A stretch of 64,000 nt of DNA from Salvelinus alpinus. Its lineage: Eukaryota; Chordata; Actinopteri; Salmoniformes; Salmonidae. Position 1 is the first letter of the stretch. Every line of letters starts with the position of its first letter. Positions 34,610-48,100 of the stretch are shown in pieces. Where the stretch lies: positions 12,699,043 through 12,763,042 of the forward strand of contig NC_092122.1 of the NCBI RefSeq assembly GCF_045679555.1, written 5' to 3'. The translations under genes were made by a program, and so were the position numbers. The notes beneath the pieces were generated by a model. That model was not told where the DNA came from and did not search any database. It saw only the letters and a program-made list of their open reading frames with translations.

Positions 34610-36850
34610 ATGGTTCAGTTTCTGCCACACTGAAATCTGTTGATTACTCTGAAACTAAACCTGTAAATACATTTTTTGTTGTTGTAGTTTGTAAGTTTGC
34701 CTTACTCTTCCTTTAAATCTACAAACACCTGTCCCCCTCTCCATCTTACGATATGAGTTTCTTCACAACAAAATTACTTTTAACAAGAATTTTAACACAG
34801 AATTTCTATTTTTCACACAGTTTATTTGAAGGCTTTTGAAACAAAGTTTCAAGAGGGATCAGACGAGCCCAAACAAATGAATATGATAATGATAGCCTGC
34901 CAATTACAGTGCCCACTGGGCACAAAGAGCATTGTTTGCTCCCTGCAGTGGCTCTTTGCATGCAGTGAAAGAATGCAGAGGCTGGAACGTTGATTGTGTT
35001 GGCAGAACCAGCGGAAACCACCTGGAGTTAAATTAAACAGGCAAGGTCACCTTTCTTTAAAAAAAATATTTAAAAAGTATCTCTCCGCTCACAAAAGATG
35101 CCCCGAAGACATACACTTAACCAGTCTGGGTTTATCCAGGGCTATAATTTCAGTCAGGCTAAACACAGACAACATTTAGGTCCTTATTGGCCATTTGTTA
35201 AGGGATTATTTCTGGAGTGTTTGACGCCACCAATATTGTAACACTATGTTTAGATTTGGATATCCATTAGCTACTGTTATTTTATTGATACACTAACTGT
35301 TCTATTCTTGTTTTTACTATGATAATGACTATCCCTTTCCAACAAAACAAAGTAATGAATCCTTCTTTTGTTAATCAAGGGGAATATGCCATGGAATTAA
35401 TATAACTGTTCCCTCTGACAACACAAATAAATTGTCTGAAACGTACTACTTCTGAAACAAGAAAGGACGCCTCGCAGTCAGTCTTCAAAGCAGCTGTAAA
35501 CCAAAACAAAAACCTTAATAGGGTCTGAGGTAACCCCGTTTCAGGCGAGACTGATGGCCTCTAGTGGGTTGCTGTCACCATCACCTCCATAAATCCTGAC
35601 ACTTAGCCTCTCGTCGCTGTACTCCCCCATTCTTCTCTCACCCCTATCCCTCACTACACTACTCCCCCAGTCCACTACACTCAGAGCAAAATGTCACAAA
35701 CCCCTATTATAAGGTCAGGAAATGGAGAATGAAAGGGGGCACACCACTATGAGTTAGTTAGACAATATTTCACCTGCAGGGTTTGTGTCAACTATAATGG
35801 GGGCATGTAACTGTACACTAAAGCACAGAAAGGTTAAACAATGATGAATAAGACACATCTTGCTTTAATTGATGGGGAGAACTGGAATGTAAATCCATCT
35901 AGAGTTTGAAGGTCTGAAGACAATTTTTTTTTCCTGTATCTTAGTCTAATTAACAGTAGATTAGTTGGGTAGACAGTACAGTGGTAGTCACTATTCTTGT
36001 ATTTGTGTCTGCATAGCAAGATGTCTTCTCCTCTGGGTTATAAACATAAAATCCTCTGGGACCCTGTCCTAATCCACCATTATCAGTGTGAAATGCAATG
36101 GGATGGGAGTAGTCAGTAGTGTGGCTTTGAGGCTATGGTGAGACAGCATCTTTTTCGAAGCCGTCAAGGGACTGATTCATGGCCTTGGCCGTCGCCTCAG
36201 CCATTAATGCTTTTTTTAATGGGGTGGGGGTATTAGCTAACACCATCCATGGCGGCTTAGGCAGTCTGGCTGGTTCAGCCGCCATCGTTTTGTGTGGAAT
36301 TAGTCACAGTGGAGACTGCATTGGAGACAAGGGAGTTTAAGACCGTAGCCTCCATGGTGAAAATAAACCAGTGTGAGAGAAAGAGAAAGCCGGCTGTGGG
36401 CGTTGTTTCCTTTCTTTATGGTTCCTTCAGGTTTTCACCTGTGCTGACATGGCTGGGAGTTTACAATTGTCCCGAAAGAGTTACAAGCAACCTGGCAGAA
36501 ATTCCAGACTTTTTTCTTCAAATAGTTTTTACGGGAAGGGTGGTGTGGGGGGCTTAGTTATTGTGGAACATTTGTCAGACAGCCAGTTGCCTAGGCAGGG
36601 CCAACTAGTGATTTATTACAACATCTGCAAGATGAAAAATGCTTCTATCTGCTTTTAATCATATGAGCCCCTATGGTTCGATGGGAGAGCCAAAGGAGAG
36701 CTTTTTAGAGGCGGAGAGGGTGGGATTCACTGATGGTTAACTTAAAGAGACGTTCCAGAACTTTGGCGACTATGTAAGTATTTCTTCAACCTCACAATTT
36801 GGGCTTGATTTGTCCATTTTTAGTTCATACATGCATCATCTATGAGCATT
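34610..36850. other. Intergenic DNA without recognised features
   Basis: AT-rich, apparently low-copy sequence; no ORF with family resemblance and no repeat I can name. Confidence 0.45.
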
Positions 36851-38045
36851 ATTACTGGCTTACAGTGGCACGTCAATCAAGGTAGGTGGGGCAAAAACAA
36901 AAAATAATAATTGAGTTAATAAAACCGAATACAAACACGGTCTCAGCAACTTTCTGTGCCAACGGAAAATACAGAGCATAGGGGTTGGTAATGTTCTTTA
37001 GTTGCACCGTGATTGGCTCAGTGTTCTGTCACTCATGGGGACACTACATCACCGCAAAATCTACGGGTAGAGCTCGAAATTCAAGCCCTTTGGGTGCTGC
37101 CATAAACTTACATTAGAAGTGCCCATCCAAGAAGCCTCAAGGTCATTGGCCACAGATAAAATGACGTCAAATCAAGTTATATCTACCTTAGCTTTGATTG
37201 GACTGAGCATGTCAACATCATACTTTCAAAATCTTAGCTAGCAAGCTAGACAAGCAGTCATCATCATGCATCAAGCCGGCAATCTACTGGCAAATCCTTT
37301 TCAATCCTTGTCATATGAAGAGAAATTATAGATAAAACGTATCGGTTCTCATCGGCCATTGGACATAAACATTACACAACAAGTTGGAAATCGCAAATTC
37401 AACAATGAGTGCCAAGGCGCCACTGCAGCCCCGGGTTCGATCCCAGCTTGTGTCACAGCCGGCCGTGACCGGGGGACCCATGGGACAGCGCACAATTGGT
37501 CCAGCGTCGTCCGGGTTAGGGGAGGGTTTGGCCGGCCGGGATGTTCTTGTCTCATCGTGCTCTAGCGACTCCTTGTGGCGGGCTGGTCGGTTGACTTTGG
37601 TCGTCAGTTCGACAGTGTTTCCTCCGACACATTTGTGCCGCTGGCTTCCGGGTTAAGCGAGCAGTGTGTCAAGAAGCAGTACGGCTTGGCTCTCGGCCTT
37701 CTCCGAGTCCATAAGGGAGTTGCAGTGATGAGACAAAATCGTAACTACCAATTGGATATCACGAAAAAGGGGGTTATGCCATGAGCCATAAAAGTTTGAA
37801 TACATTGGCTGTCAATCAAGCATGACTTCTGCCATGTTCAAAACAACTGGAAACTCAGATCTAGGAAATCTCAGATTTCAGTGAGTTCAAAATACGGAAA
37901 ATAATGTTGAACGGTCATCCAACTCTGAATTCCAAGTCGGGATTTCAGGCCTCTTTCTAGAGCCCACAAAAAGGACCGTCGTGCCACCTTCCTGTTCAAG
38001 TGAGCACAGCACAACAAGGTGAGGGCAATAATGTCTTGTATGCTG
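36850..38045. repeat. Unclassified interspersed repeats split by a SINE
   Basis: The parts at 36850-37411 (with GGGTAGAGCTCGAAATTCAA) and 37785-38045 (with ACGGTCATCCAACTCTGAAT) are sequences I recognise as dispersed in salmonids but cannot classify. A tRNA-derived SINE lies between them. Confidence 0.45.
37412..37784 (+). mobile_element. tRNA-derived SINE, 5'-truncated
   Basis: Contains CCCCGGGTTCGATCCCAGCT (B-box), CAGCGTCGTCCGGGTTAGGG, CTAGCGACTCCTTGTGGCGG and ends ACCAATTGGATATCACGAAA. Lacks the A-box head seen in the related copy at 48692. Confidence 0.75.
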
Positions 38046-38047
38046 CT

Positions 38048-38470
38048 GCATAATTGATCAAATCAAATTGTATTTGTCATATGTGCCGAATACAACAGGT
38101 GTACCTTACCGTGAAATGCTTACTTACAAGCCCTTAACCAACAATGCAGTTTTAGGAAAATATAGTTAAGAAAATATTTACTAAATAAACTAAAGTAAAA
38201 AATGCTATAAAAAACGTTACACAATAACATAACAATAATGAGGATATATACAGGGGGTACCGAGTTAATGTGCGGCTTTCAGGTTAGTCGAGGTAATTTG
38301 TACATGTAGGTCGGAGTAAAGTGACTATACATACATAATAAACAGCGAGTAGCAGCAGTGTAAAAACAAAGGGGAGTTTTGGACCTAGACTTGGTGCCCC
38401 GGTACCGCTTGCGGTGCGGTAGCAGAGAGAACAGTCAAAGTCTTTGGTCAGGAGGTAACTTTCACTGGCC
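38048..38470 (-). mobile_element. Rex1/CR1-like LINE 3' end, minus orientation
   Basis: The minus strand ends in the ATTTGATTT-type tail at 38048. Its upstream part shares with the 32.4-34.6 kb copy the 3' sequence around ACCGGAGTGCCAAGTCTAGG-like text (here on the minus strand). 5'-truncated. Confidence 0.72.
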
Positions 38471-38479
38471 ACACTACTC

Positions 38480-41110
38480 CAGTGTTACCAGTCAACTCTC
38501 AAGACGCTACAGCTAGCTCCCCGCTTGTGGAAGATCTAAACATTCTATCATGCGGTTAATGACAATCAGCCAAAACAAAGAACGTCCTTCAGGCAAAACC
38601 AGCAGTGGGTTTGAGTTACTTGAGAAGGGTAAACTGTGACTGCATGAACAAACTTGCAAACAAAGGGGTGGTACTGTTTTTTAGAAATGACATGATGCGT
38701 GGAAGAAGCAAGCGCTCACCATTTTGTTTTCCCCCAGAAGTTGCATCAACCAAAGATTTGTGAACTAGTCGTCTAGAAGGGCTTGAAAGAATATCCACAA
38801 GAAAGAAATCTCCACTGACCAGTGAATGTAAGTCTCACCATGTTCAGAAGCAGATAAAGGAAAACATGTTTTTTAAGAGAATCATTATGAATAATTCTAA
38901 TTATTCATGTCAGTGAATAAACATGATTTTCTCTATGCACGGTCTGAAAACTTCTCACCGACAGAGTTTGAAAGCAGAACATAGGGATGTGGAGGTAGGT
39001 AGTAAGAGTTAGACTCCATTCCCCCAGCAGATTTTCTGAGCTTCACAACAAAAGAATACAATTTCAGCGAGCCGCCCGTGGCCATTTAATATCATAAACA
39101 TCTGTATCCATGTCGCCACATCTGGCAACAATGAAGACAAATTAGATACGAATTTCAGAGTGTCTGGCAATGAGATAAGGCTCTGGCATGCTAAATTCAT
39201 TTTCTGGGCTTATTCACAGGGTTGGGGAGTCCAATGCTGGCCTAAGGAACTGATCCAAGATCAGTGTTTGATTGCTCCCAGTAAACTGGTGTGGGTCAAT
39301 GTGTGGGGCTCAGAAGCTGATCCAGGACCAGGGGTTGGGGGGGACTCACTAACCCTTACTGTCAGTCATTGATAGTCTGAGGAATAGTCGACTTCCTGTC
39401 TCGTTTCTCTGGAGCCGAAATCAAAGAGGGGAAATTATTCTGCAATCTGGCCAGTGTTTTCTTTTTTCCCCCCGGCTGGAAACGTGAAGGTTCTCGCTGC
39501 CTGCAGTCTCTGCAGGAGTTTACTGGCTCTAAATCATTTCTTTTTTTCTCTCAAGTAAACCTTTTAAAGCCCCCTCAGCCCCTTGTTATGGCACAAATTG
39601 TTTCTCGATTGCAGTTGTTTTCGAAACTTTCCCAGAGGAATAAATAAACCATTTTGGCCTCACCCAAATGTGTGGAGGTCAATTACATCCACACAGGTAA
39701 TTGCTACATGCATAGTAGTTTGGTGTGTAGTTATAGTAATACATAGTAATAGTTAAGTGCAAAACTATGTCTGCTAGTGAGAAGTCTCATCTGAACAACA
39801 ATGTGGGGAAATCAGCAAGGTATAATCTTAACCTAAAGAAACCCTTGGTGATAGTTCATGAACTATGATTTTTTATTTACATGGGCAGCTAACTAACTCA
39901 GTAATGGGAACAACATATACATTTCCTAGATCCTTGAAAAAGACGAGTGGAAGTTTGGTTTTACTGACTAATAACATGAACTTCAGCATTCTTTGTGTTC
40001 ATCAAACAACAATTATCTAGCCATAAATTCACTACACTGTTTAAATTCAGAAAGGTTTGAAGTGAATGCTTGCAGGCTTTGGTAATTCTCCAAGTTGATC
40101 AAACATCACATCTTTCTGCACCACCTCATCTGTATTGGGTCATGTTTGTTAGACCCCACAAGTTTCTCTAAACCAATGGAAAGTCTTCGGTTTGAGGACT
40201 AGCTTCAGCAGCTGTCTTCCAGGTGTTAAAATGTGTGTGGTTCTGGTTCCACCATCTTGTGCTTTTCCCAAGTTCCTCAAAGAGCTGGCAAGACTTCCAA
40301 CAGATTGTTTCATTCCTTTACACTAGGGTGAATGCATACTCCCCAATAAGCACTCAGTGAATAACAAGGTTTGTCGCTGAGGCTCAAGGACATGGATGGG
40401 TTTTCAAACAAACCACTCTGAATATGATTCCATAAAACAAAAGGTTTAAACAAAACATTTGAATACATCTAGAAAATGTGTTACAACTCAATGAGGTCTT
40501 TATAAGCTCTTGTAATATATTCCACATTGGAGGATTGGCAGATGAAGTGGAAGGCTGAATTGAATCCCCTTAGTAAGGCATCTTTCTATAAGCCAACCTC
40601 AAAATACTGGCACCATCATCCCCTCTCAGTGAATCAGCCATTTTATACACACATCTCCAATGTGGCAGTGAGAGAGCCCGCAAGACACTTTCCAAGGGCA
40701 AGTTTCGACAGCTAGCGGACAAGCACACCTTTTTCCTCCATGTTGAAAAGGAGAGGCCTGAAAAAACAAACCCAAGATGTGAAAAAGCCAGAAGGGGACA
40801 GACTTGGGGAGTGACTCATCTGGTGAAAAGCTTCCATATGCTGGATACAGCAAGAGCAGCAACCCCCACCCTCCTTCCCAGAGACGAAGGCCCAAAGAGG
40901 GGAGAGGGGAGCCCTGTGACTGGCTGGTTGGGAGAGAGCAGGACCAGACCAGATGGCCAGCTCCAACAGTTCCAGAGACCTCATGTGACTGTTCCTTTCC
41001 TTGACATGTCTGCCCTAATTTAGCCTTCCATCGATTGTCTCCAGGGTACTGAGTCTACACTGAGACTGAAGAAGCTAGCCCTGAACTTCCCACACACACA
41101 AATGCCAAAC
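38480..41110. other. Intergenic DNA without recognised genes
   Basis: No ORF with family resemblance. Overlapping short frames at 40,620-41,020 are not supported by splice sites or homology. Confidence 0.45.
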
Positions 41111-41112
41111 GT

Positions 41113-41116
<4 letters not shown>

Positions 41117-41187
<71 letters not shown>
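41117..41187. repeat. (CA)n microsatellite
   Basis: A pure CA dinucleotide run of about 70 bp, downstream of the LRIG3 3' end. Confidence 0.97.
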
Positions 41188-41188
<1 letters not shown>

Positions 41189-41439
41189 TCTCAGCATACA
41201 CTTGTTGAATTCTATTTGGACAGCATGGTGGGGGGCCTCATGGCAGGCGCAAGCCGCCCTTGGTGGTCTGTGGTTCTGCTCGGAAAAGCCACGCTCTATG
41301 TCAACCCCCCCTTCTCATCCCCGGCTTCAGCAATACTCTCTTATACCTCGATTCTCTTCGTCCTCCATTACAGAACAGTGGTGTCTGTGCATGGTACAGC
41401 CATTTAAAGATTGGAAGGAGTCACAGTACTTTTAATGTA

Positions 41440-41916
41440 CGTAGCAGCACATGTTATGGTGTTTTATTATGTATAGGTATGTGCAAAGGGGTGCTTAACT
41501 CAAAGCAAAAAAATTGCTAGAATAACTGAACAGGCATGGTCGGTCGCACAACACAAAATACTAATTTACAGGAAAAAGTACAGCAAAAATAATGGATTCT
41601 ATTTTTACACTTAATTTACAAAATATAATAAACTTTGTATAAAAACTTATATATATTCAATATCTATCTTCAATTGAAGATGTTTCCCATTTTTCTTTCT
41701 TAAAAAAAAGAACAGTCCTCACTGTTAATATCTCCTCATATAATTTTTCAGCATTTTGTAGGCACAATGCATTATCCTTTTACATTCAAGCGTTGCACAT
41801 TTGCAGTGTCCATCATTGAGAAAGTGTTCATTCACTGAGGTAGTATTTTTTTTGGTAATCCTCATTGTGAAGAAAAACTCAAAGGAATGTCAGTTTGTTT
41901 GAACGCACATATTCAG
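41440..41916 (-). other. LRIG3: LRIG3 3' UTR
   Basis: AT-rich sequence after the LRIG3 stop codon. On the minus strand AATAAA lies at 41463-41468, so cleavage is expected near 41440-41450. Transcript evidence would settle the end. Confidence 0.5.
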
Positions 41917-42182
41917 CTATGTGCTCGCTCGACCTTGCTGACTAGTAGCAGTCCTGTTGAGATTATATGGTTTTTCATAGATATTATTGCCGCTCTTTTC
42001 CGATTCCGATGTAGAATTCTTTGACTGGACGCTGTTCTTGTCTTCCTCGCGGTCCGAGTCTGTGTCCAGGGCTGCGTAGGGATTCTCGTGTAGCATCATG
42101 CTGTTGTGCAGGGCCAGTGGCGGTGGTCCAAATCCGGGATAGAATTCCTGTTGAGGCCTCCAGGGGGCTTTCCCAAACGTTC
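41917..42182 (-). CDS. LRIG3: LRIG3 coding exon 19 (C-terminus)
   Basis: Encodes [38 protein letters not shown] and [18 protein letters not shown], ending in TAG at 41917-41919. FMGTFGKA.RRP and the acidic DSGSEED-like stretch match mammalian LRIG3; the last ~30 residues do not. Confidence 0.9.
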
Positions 42183-45100
42183 CTGTGAGAGGGAAGGACG
42201 GAGGGAGATACAGGGTAAGGCCTGAGACATTCACATGTTGTGCTAGTTGTCAAGAAAATTAATATTCAATAAATCACTTAGTAATTGAGTGAATTTAAAA
42301 TGGGCTTGACTTGACCCAAATCCATACTGAGAAATTTCCTCAGACGTACCCATGAATGTGTTGGAGGAGGAGAGCCTCGTCTCCCGAGGTCGGCCGTACT
42401 CGCTTCCATCTCCCTCGTCCATGGAGGGGGGGCCCTCGCCCAGTAGGTGGTGTGGCCCGTGGAAGCTGCTGCCGTTGGGCATCTGCATCAGCACACTGGG
42501 GCTCCCGTGGTCAAATGGGTCCTGGAGGGCCCCACCACATGGATAGTAGTTCCTCCTCTTGGAGCTGGTCAGGCTGCCACTGTAGGAATCTATGCAGATG
42601 GGCCGTTGGTCAATAGCACAGCCTGTACGGGGGGGGGGGGGGGGGGGGAGTTACAGTGAGCCATGGGAAATCAGATCAGTATGACAGCAACACATTATTG
42701 TTATTGTTTAATTTAGGGAAAAATACTTATAATGCTACAACAAAACAAAAAAGATGTATCTGTTGCACCAACCTGTGAAAGCCTCTGAGGGTTCTTCGGT
42801 GTACATGTTGCCTCTCCTGAGGAGAGAGCTGATGGGTCCTTGGTAATGGCAGAGCAGGGGATCTATGGCCGCCTCCATGTCCGCTTCACTTCCCGTGTCC
42901 AGCTGACACAGACCTGTATGAGTCACATGACATATTAGTAACGCATTGGTACTTGCCTCAAATGACTTACACTATTCCAATATGTATTCAGGTGAAACAA
43001 TACATATAGAAAAATGCTCAGAGTACAGTTGACTGATTAATGCACATATTCATGACATAAAAGTCCCCATGCATTTCCAATGAAAGAGCTGCTCTCCTAC
43101 CATTCATGTCTTTAGGCTGCATGTAGAATCCACTCATGGAGGAAGCCATGAACTGGTGGTTGCCACTGCCACTCTCTGAGGGGACATAGCCATCTTGTCT
43201 GTCGGCCAGTGTGCCCTGAGAGGACAGGTAGCTGGGGATGTCTGCAGGCAGGTTGGTCTCGTCTGCAGGGAAAACACCAGGGAGGGAAAATTCACAGAAA
43301 TGTTTTCATAGAGAAATACAATAATAATAATCTGTTCAAGGCAATGGTCTGTCACTGATTCATTTCAAAGCATTCGTAAAAGGTGTGGTTTTAACAACAT
43401 GCCAGCCAAAGTATGTGGAGCTGGAGCCCAAAACTCAAGCTCCCCCAAAAATGTAATTTTATGTTTGTAGAAGGAGGCAACATGGGCATGCAAGTACTGA
43501 ACTCTTCAAAACCAATCCCGTGCTAACTAAATAAAATGGCACCCTCTCCTCACCTGTGTTGGTGACGCTGCAGTCCTCGTTGCGCCGACGCGTATGGTAG
43601 ATGATGACCACCCAGACCAGCGAGGTGCCCACCACGCAGCACACCACCGCGATGATGACGATGCCCACCGTGGTCCAGCCATCCTCGTCCGAGCCTACAC
43701 CTCCCGAGGCGCCCACCCCCACGTCACAGTTAGGGTTGGGCAGTACGGCTAGGCGCACGTTGCCCCGCTGGGTGCCCAGCGTGTTGGACATCTCGCATGT
43801 GTACTTCCCGGCATCGCCCTCCGCTGCGTCCACGATTATGAGCAGCTGGTTGCCGGCGGCGAAAAAGTGACGCTCTGTGACCACAAGGGGGCTGTCGTCT
43901 TTGGTCCAGTTGAGCCTGGGGGAAGGGCTGCCGCCGGCGATACACTGGAGGACCGCAGTCTCCCCTTTGGCCACGGTGCGGTCCATGAGAGGGCGCAGGA
44001 AGGAGGGCGTTTCTGGAGGAGAATGGGGTAAGGGGGAGTGTTAGTTGCCTTATAGTCTCAAAACGCCTGATTTATATGTCAATTTGTGGGGGAAGAACTT
44101 ATGGAATGCCATGAAATTAAATTGATCTGTGACAAAATGAAGAAGCACACACAGACAAATGCAAAGTTCTTTGACAGCTGGTGAAAATAGAAAGAACAAT
44201 TCTCACCTAGCACAATTAGCGTAGCGTTAGCTGATATGGCTCCGGCGGTGTTCTGGGCGGTGCAGCTGTACAACCCGATGTCCTCTGTCTTCACATCCAC
44301 GATGAAGAACACATCGTCCTCAGGCATCACGTGCATACGACGCTCACGGGCAGCGGGGAAGTCTGTGCCCCCGTCTTTCTGCCAGGCGATCTGTGGAGAC
44401 GGGTGACCCACGGCGGCACACTCCAGTCTGGCCGTGGCACCGGCCCGAATACTCAGGTCCATGGGCATCTTGGTGAAGGAGGGAAGCACTGGAGGGACAA
44501 AAGGGATGGACGTTTTATTTGACATCTAACTGCACCACCACTTCAAGAGTAACATGATAGTTACAAGGTTTTACAATGTCAGTCATAATGAGATTCCTTA
44601 TATGTTCTTAGGGCACTCCAAGATGATACTTGCAGTGTACTTGTGCACTGGTTCGTCATAGTTTATCATGCTGAGAGTTATACTAAGAAAGACAAAACTC
44701 TTGAAATAACCAGTGTATAACCAGGGAATTACAGGGAATAACCAGGGAATTCCGCCCTATGTGCACACAAGTGACCCCAGAAAACTTCTTTGATCAGAGG
44801 TTAGTTTGTTTAATAATGATTGCAACCTGGAGTATTCACCCCCCTACTGAGGATCACCCCACCCAGGGTGATGTCCCTTAACTTTAATACCATATAAGCT
44901 CATAATTAATAGTTGCTAACACAAAGATGTCTCTGCTAGGAGGAGTTCAGCTTATTGTTATTTGCAGTTAGTTTCCCAACCCTTCTTCCTCCTATTGCTA
45001 CCATGTGCTAGAAGTAAGACTGGAACATAGTATCAACAGAAACTGAAAGTATAGTTTCAACACACATGAGGCAGCGCACAATTGGCCCAGCATCGTGAGG

Positions 45101-48100
45101 GTTTGGCCGGCTGGGATGTCCTTGACCCATTGCGCTCTAGCGACTCCTTGTGGCAGGCCTGGCGCATGCACGCTGAGTTCGGTTGCCAGCTGTACGGTGT
45201 TTCCTCCGACACATTGGTGCGGCTGAGTCCGACTTTTGTACAGTTGACCTCTTCATGCACTTACAAAGTCTCTACCACTGATTCTTAATCTCAAGCTAAA
45301 GCAAAACATGAATCATTGTACTTTTGTAATTACAGGTGTTCCTATAATGTACAGATATTATACAATTCATTTCACTAGTCAATTCAATACCAGTAGGTTA
45401 TTTAACTTACTGTTGACAGTGAGCTTAGCCTTGGTGGAGTAGGAGGAACCAAAGTGGTTTGAGATGACACACTGGTACTTCCCCTCGCTGGTGAACTCTA
45501 CACTGCGTAGCTGCAGTGTGGTGGTGTACTCTGTAACCTCTGTTTCACGGCCCTGGCCTCCCCCTTGGGCTCTGAGGTGTGCCTGGTTGTGGATTTCAGC
45601 GTCATTCAGGACCTCATTGTCCTTCTTCCAGGCAAAGGTCATGGGTGAGTCGCTGGAGCTAGCCGCCGAGCACACGAAGGTGACGTTGGTGCTTTTAATG
45701 GCCGACTGGGTCTCAGGTTGCACCGTGATCTGAGGTTTGGGGAAGTCGTCTGGTTGGAAGACAAGAGGGGAAAAACATTAGTTTCCATTTGATGTGAATG
45801 GGGCTAACTCAAACTGACATTCTTTTTGGGGCTAACCAGTTTTTGTTTAAAACGTGATGGTCCACAAACAGCTTATATATGGAAATTATACTATTTTATG
45901 CGCCAAGATTCAAACTACCTGACTGGAGAAATGTTGAAAGCTTTGAAGGCAAAGCACCTCAGCTCTAATAGTAGTCATTACTTAAAGAAACTGATCCCAG
46001 AAATTCCTCAACAATTATTTATTTTCTCCCTGCTCTCTCTGACTCCACCCGGCCAAGCTGTTAACTCACTGAGTTTCCACATGGTTCCATTACTACGCTG
46101 GCTCCATCAGAGTGTCCATGAGTTGAAGGAAAAGATGGAACAATCTGGGTCAGTTCATAAAATGGAAAACCTGTCACGGCTAAATGGCTGTTTTTAACAA
46201 GGGCTACATTAAGAGGCTTTGTGTGTGTGTGTGTGTGTGTGTCAGTCACACTCACCACACACAAAGTCCTCCTGTCTGACGGTGAACACGCTCTTGCCCT
46301 TCAGCATCAGGGGATGGGCACAGCTGGCGTTCACGTAGGGCAGGAAGGCCTGCTCCGCCACCCACAGAGGAAACCACTTGAGCTGGCAGTCACACAGCAG
46401 GCTGGATGTGTTCAGGTGCCTGGGGAGGGGGGGGGGGGTACTGCATTAGAGCCAGGAATCACAAGAGAGACCCAGCACAAAGATTATCCATAATACTTGA
46501 GCAAATTTATAGTCGTTACATTTTAAGATAATCACTTTTATGAGTATAGGTGCTTTTGAAGTAATTGTCTATGAAAGATTCTTCCTTTCCTCAGTTAGTC
46601 CAGAACAGTGACTCTGGTCTATTGGCATTGCAGAATATGAATGCAGTGTGACTGAACCCAGAGATACTTACAGTTCCTCAAGCTTCTTCATCTGCACAAA
46701 GGCGTTCCCTTGGACCGACATGATCGCATTGTTACTCAAATCTCTGAGAAGGGGGGGAAAGAGGGGAGAACGGATGGATCTTTACACAGAAAGATGGCAA
46801 ACTTTCCCCTCCATCTAGGCCTATCTGGAGGAAGACTGCTAACACTTCAATCATCAGAGAGAGGGAGGGAAGAAAAGGTCTTGAGAACAATAGAAATCTG
46901 GGCAGCACCGTGCTTTGTTAATCAAGAGGGGCCTGACTTCGGCTCCTTTGAGCTCAGACACGACTGGGGGAAAAAGTTAATTACAATCAAATGCAGCTGT
47001 TTCACAGATAGAAATACACACACAGATGTACACATACACACACACACTTGTACACACAGAAACCAGCACACATGCAAGCACGAACACACAGGCGCACACA
47101 AACACTCCTCTCGCAATGCCTAAGCAGTTAGTGATCAATAGTCTCCCCACATATGGAGACGGTGAATACCAGACAGCTCTGTTTTTCATCAAAGTATGGA
47201 CAAGAAGCAGAGACAATAAGGTCATGTGGTTCTCACTAACAGGCTTTGTTTCTCATAGTTATGGATTCTCCCTTATTTAGTTTACAGCTTCAGGACAGTT
47301 GAGACAGACGTATGAGGATATTGATTTGAAGGTCAACTCACAGGTGCTCCAGTGTGTCCAAGCCAGAGAATGACTTCTTGGTCACCGAGCGGATTTGATT
47401 TCCTTGAAGGAACCTGAGAAAGGGATATTTGAGTTTTCATTCAAATACAGCAATTTATATTATGATAACAAGAAAATACTTCCAGTTAAAATCCGTTCTC
47501 ATGGTCCATTTTATAGTTTCTAATCTATCTTCTGGAAACTAACAGGTTAGAAGACAACGGTAAAGTGGTAAAGTCAAGCCTACTCACAGTTTCCTCAGTT
47601 TGTCCAGAGCAGAAAATGGTCCGTTCATGTCTTCAATGGTCCAGGAGATTTCGTTGTTCTGTAGATCTCTATTTCCAGAGAAACAAAAACAAACCACATT
47701 GTAAAAATCCACACCCAGAAAACATCTGCACTTATTATAGTCTTAACAAACCTTGGTGCGGCTTTGCGTTTCGTCTGAAGGACGAGAAAGAAGTCAAAGG
47801 CTTTACATTTGTATTCAAAGTGGTCCCATCACTGGAGGATGTTTCTCGCTAACTTTGGGGCTTTTTAAATGTTTGCGATGGTTTCTCCGTGTCTCGCAGC
47901 ATAACACTGCTTCACATGCAATGCAACGTGTTTAACAGGGAGGAACTCAAACCCACACGTTGGTTCTTCTTAATTTAGTGAAAAATTATACGTTTTTAGT
48001 CATGGGTTTTATGGCTGGGGTAAATAACATTTTAACTATATATCAAAGGGTTTTGAAAAATCCCAAAAATCTTTTAACCTAACTGAATGTTACACAGCAG

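Noticed and set aside
40620-41023. Overlapping short frames on both strands near 40.8 kb
   Set aside because: No domain, no conserved motif and no splice linkage to LRIG3, whose stop codon and poly(A) signal lie elsewhere.
42352-42659. Several plus-strand frames opposite LRIG3 exon 18
   Set aside because: GC-rich antisense shadows of a real exon, running into the G20 homopolymer.
46710-47123. 137-codon plus-strand frame with CA-rich end
   Set aside because: It overlaps LRIG3 exon 11 in antisense and runs into a CA-rich simple repeat.
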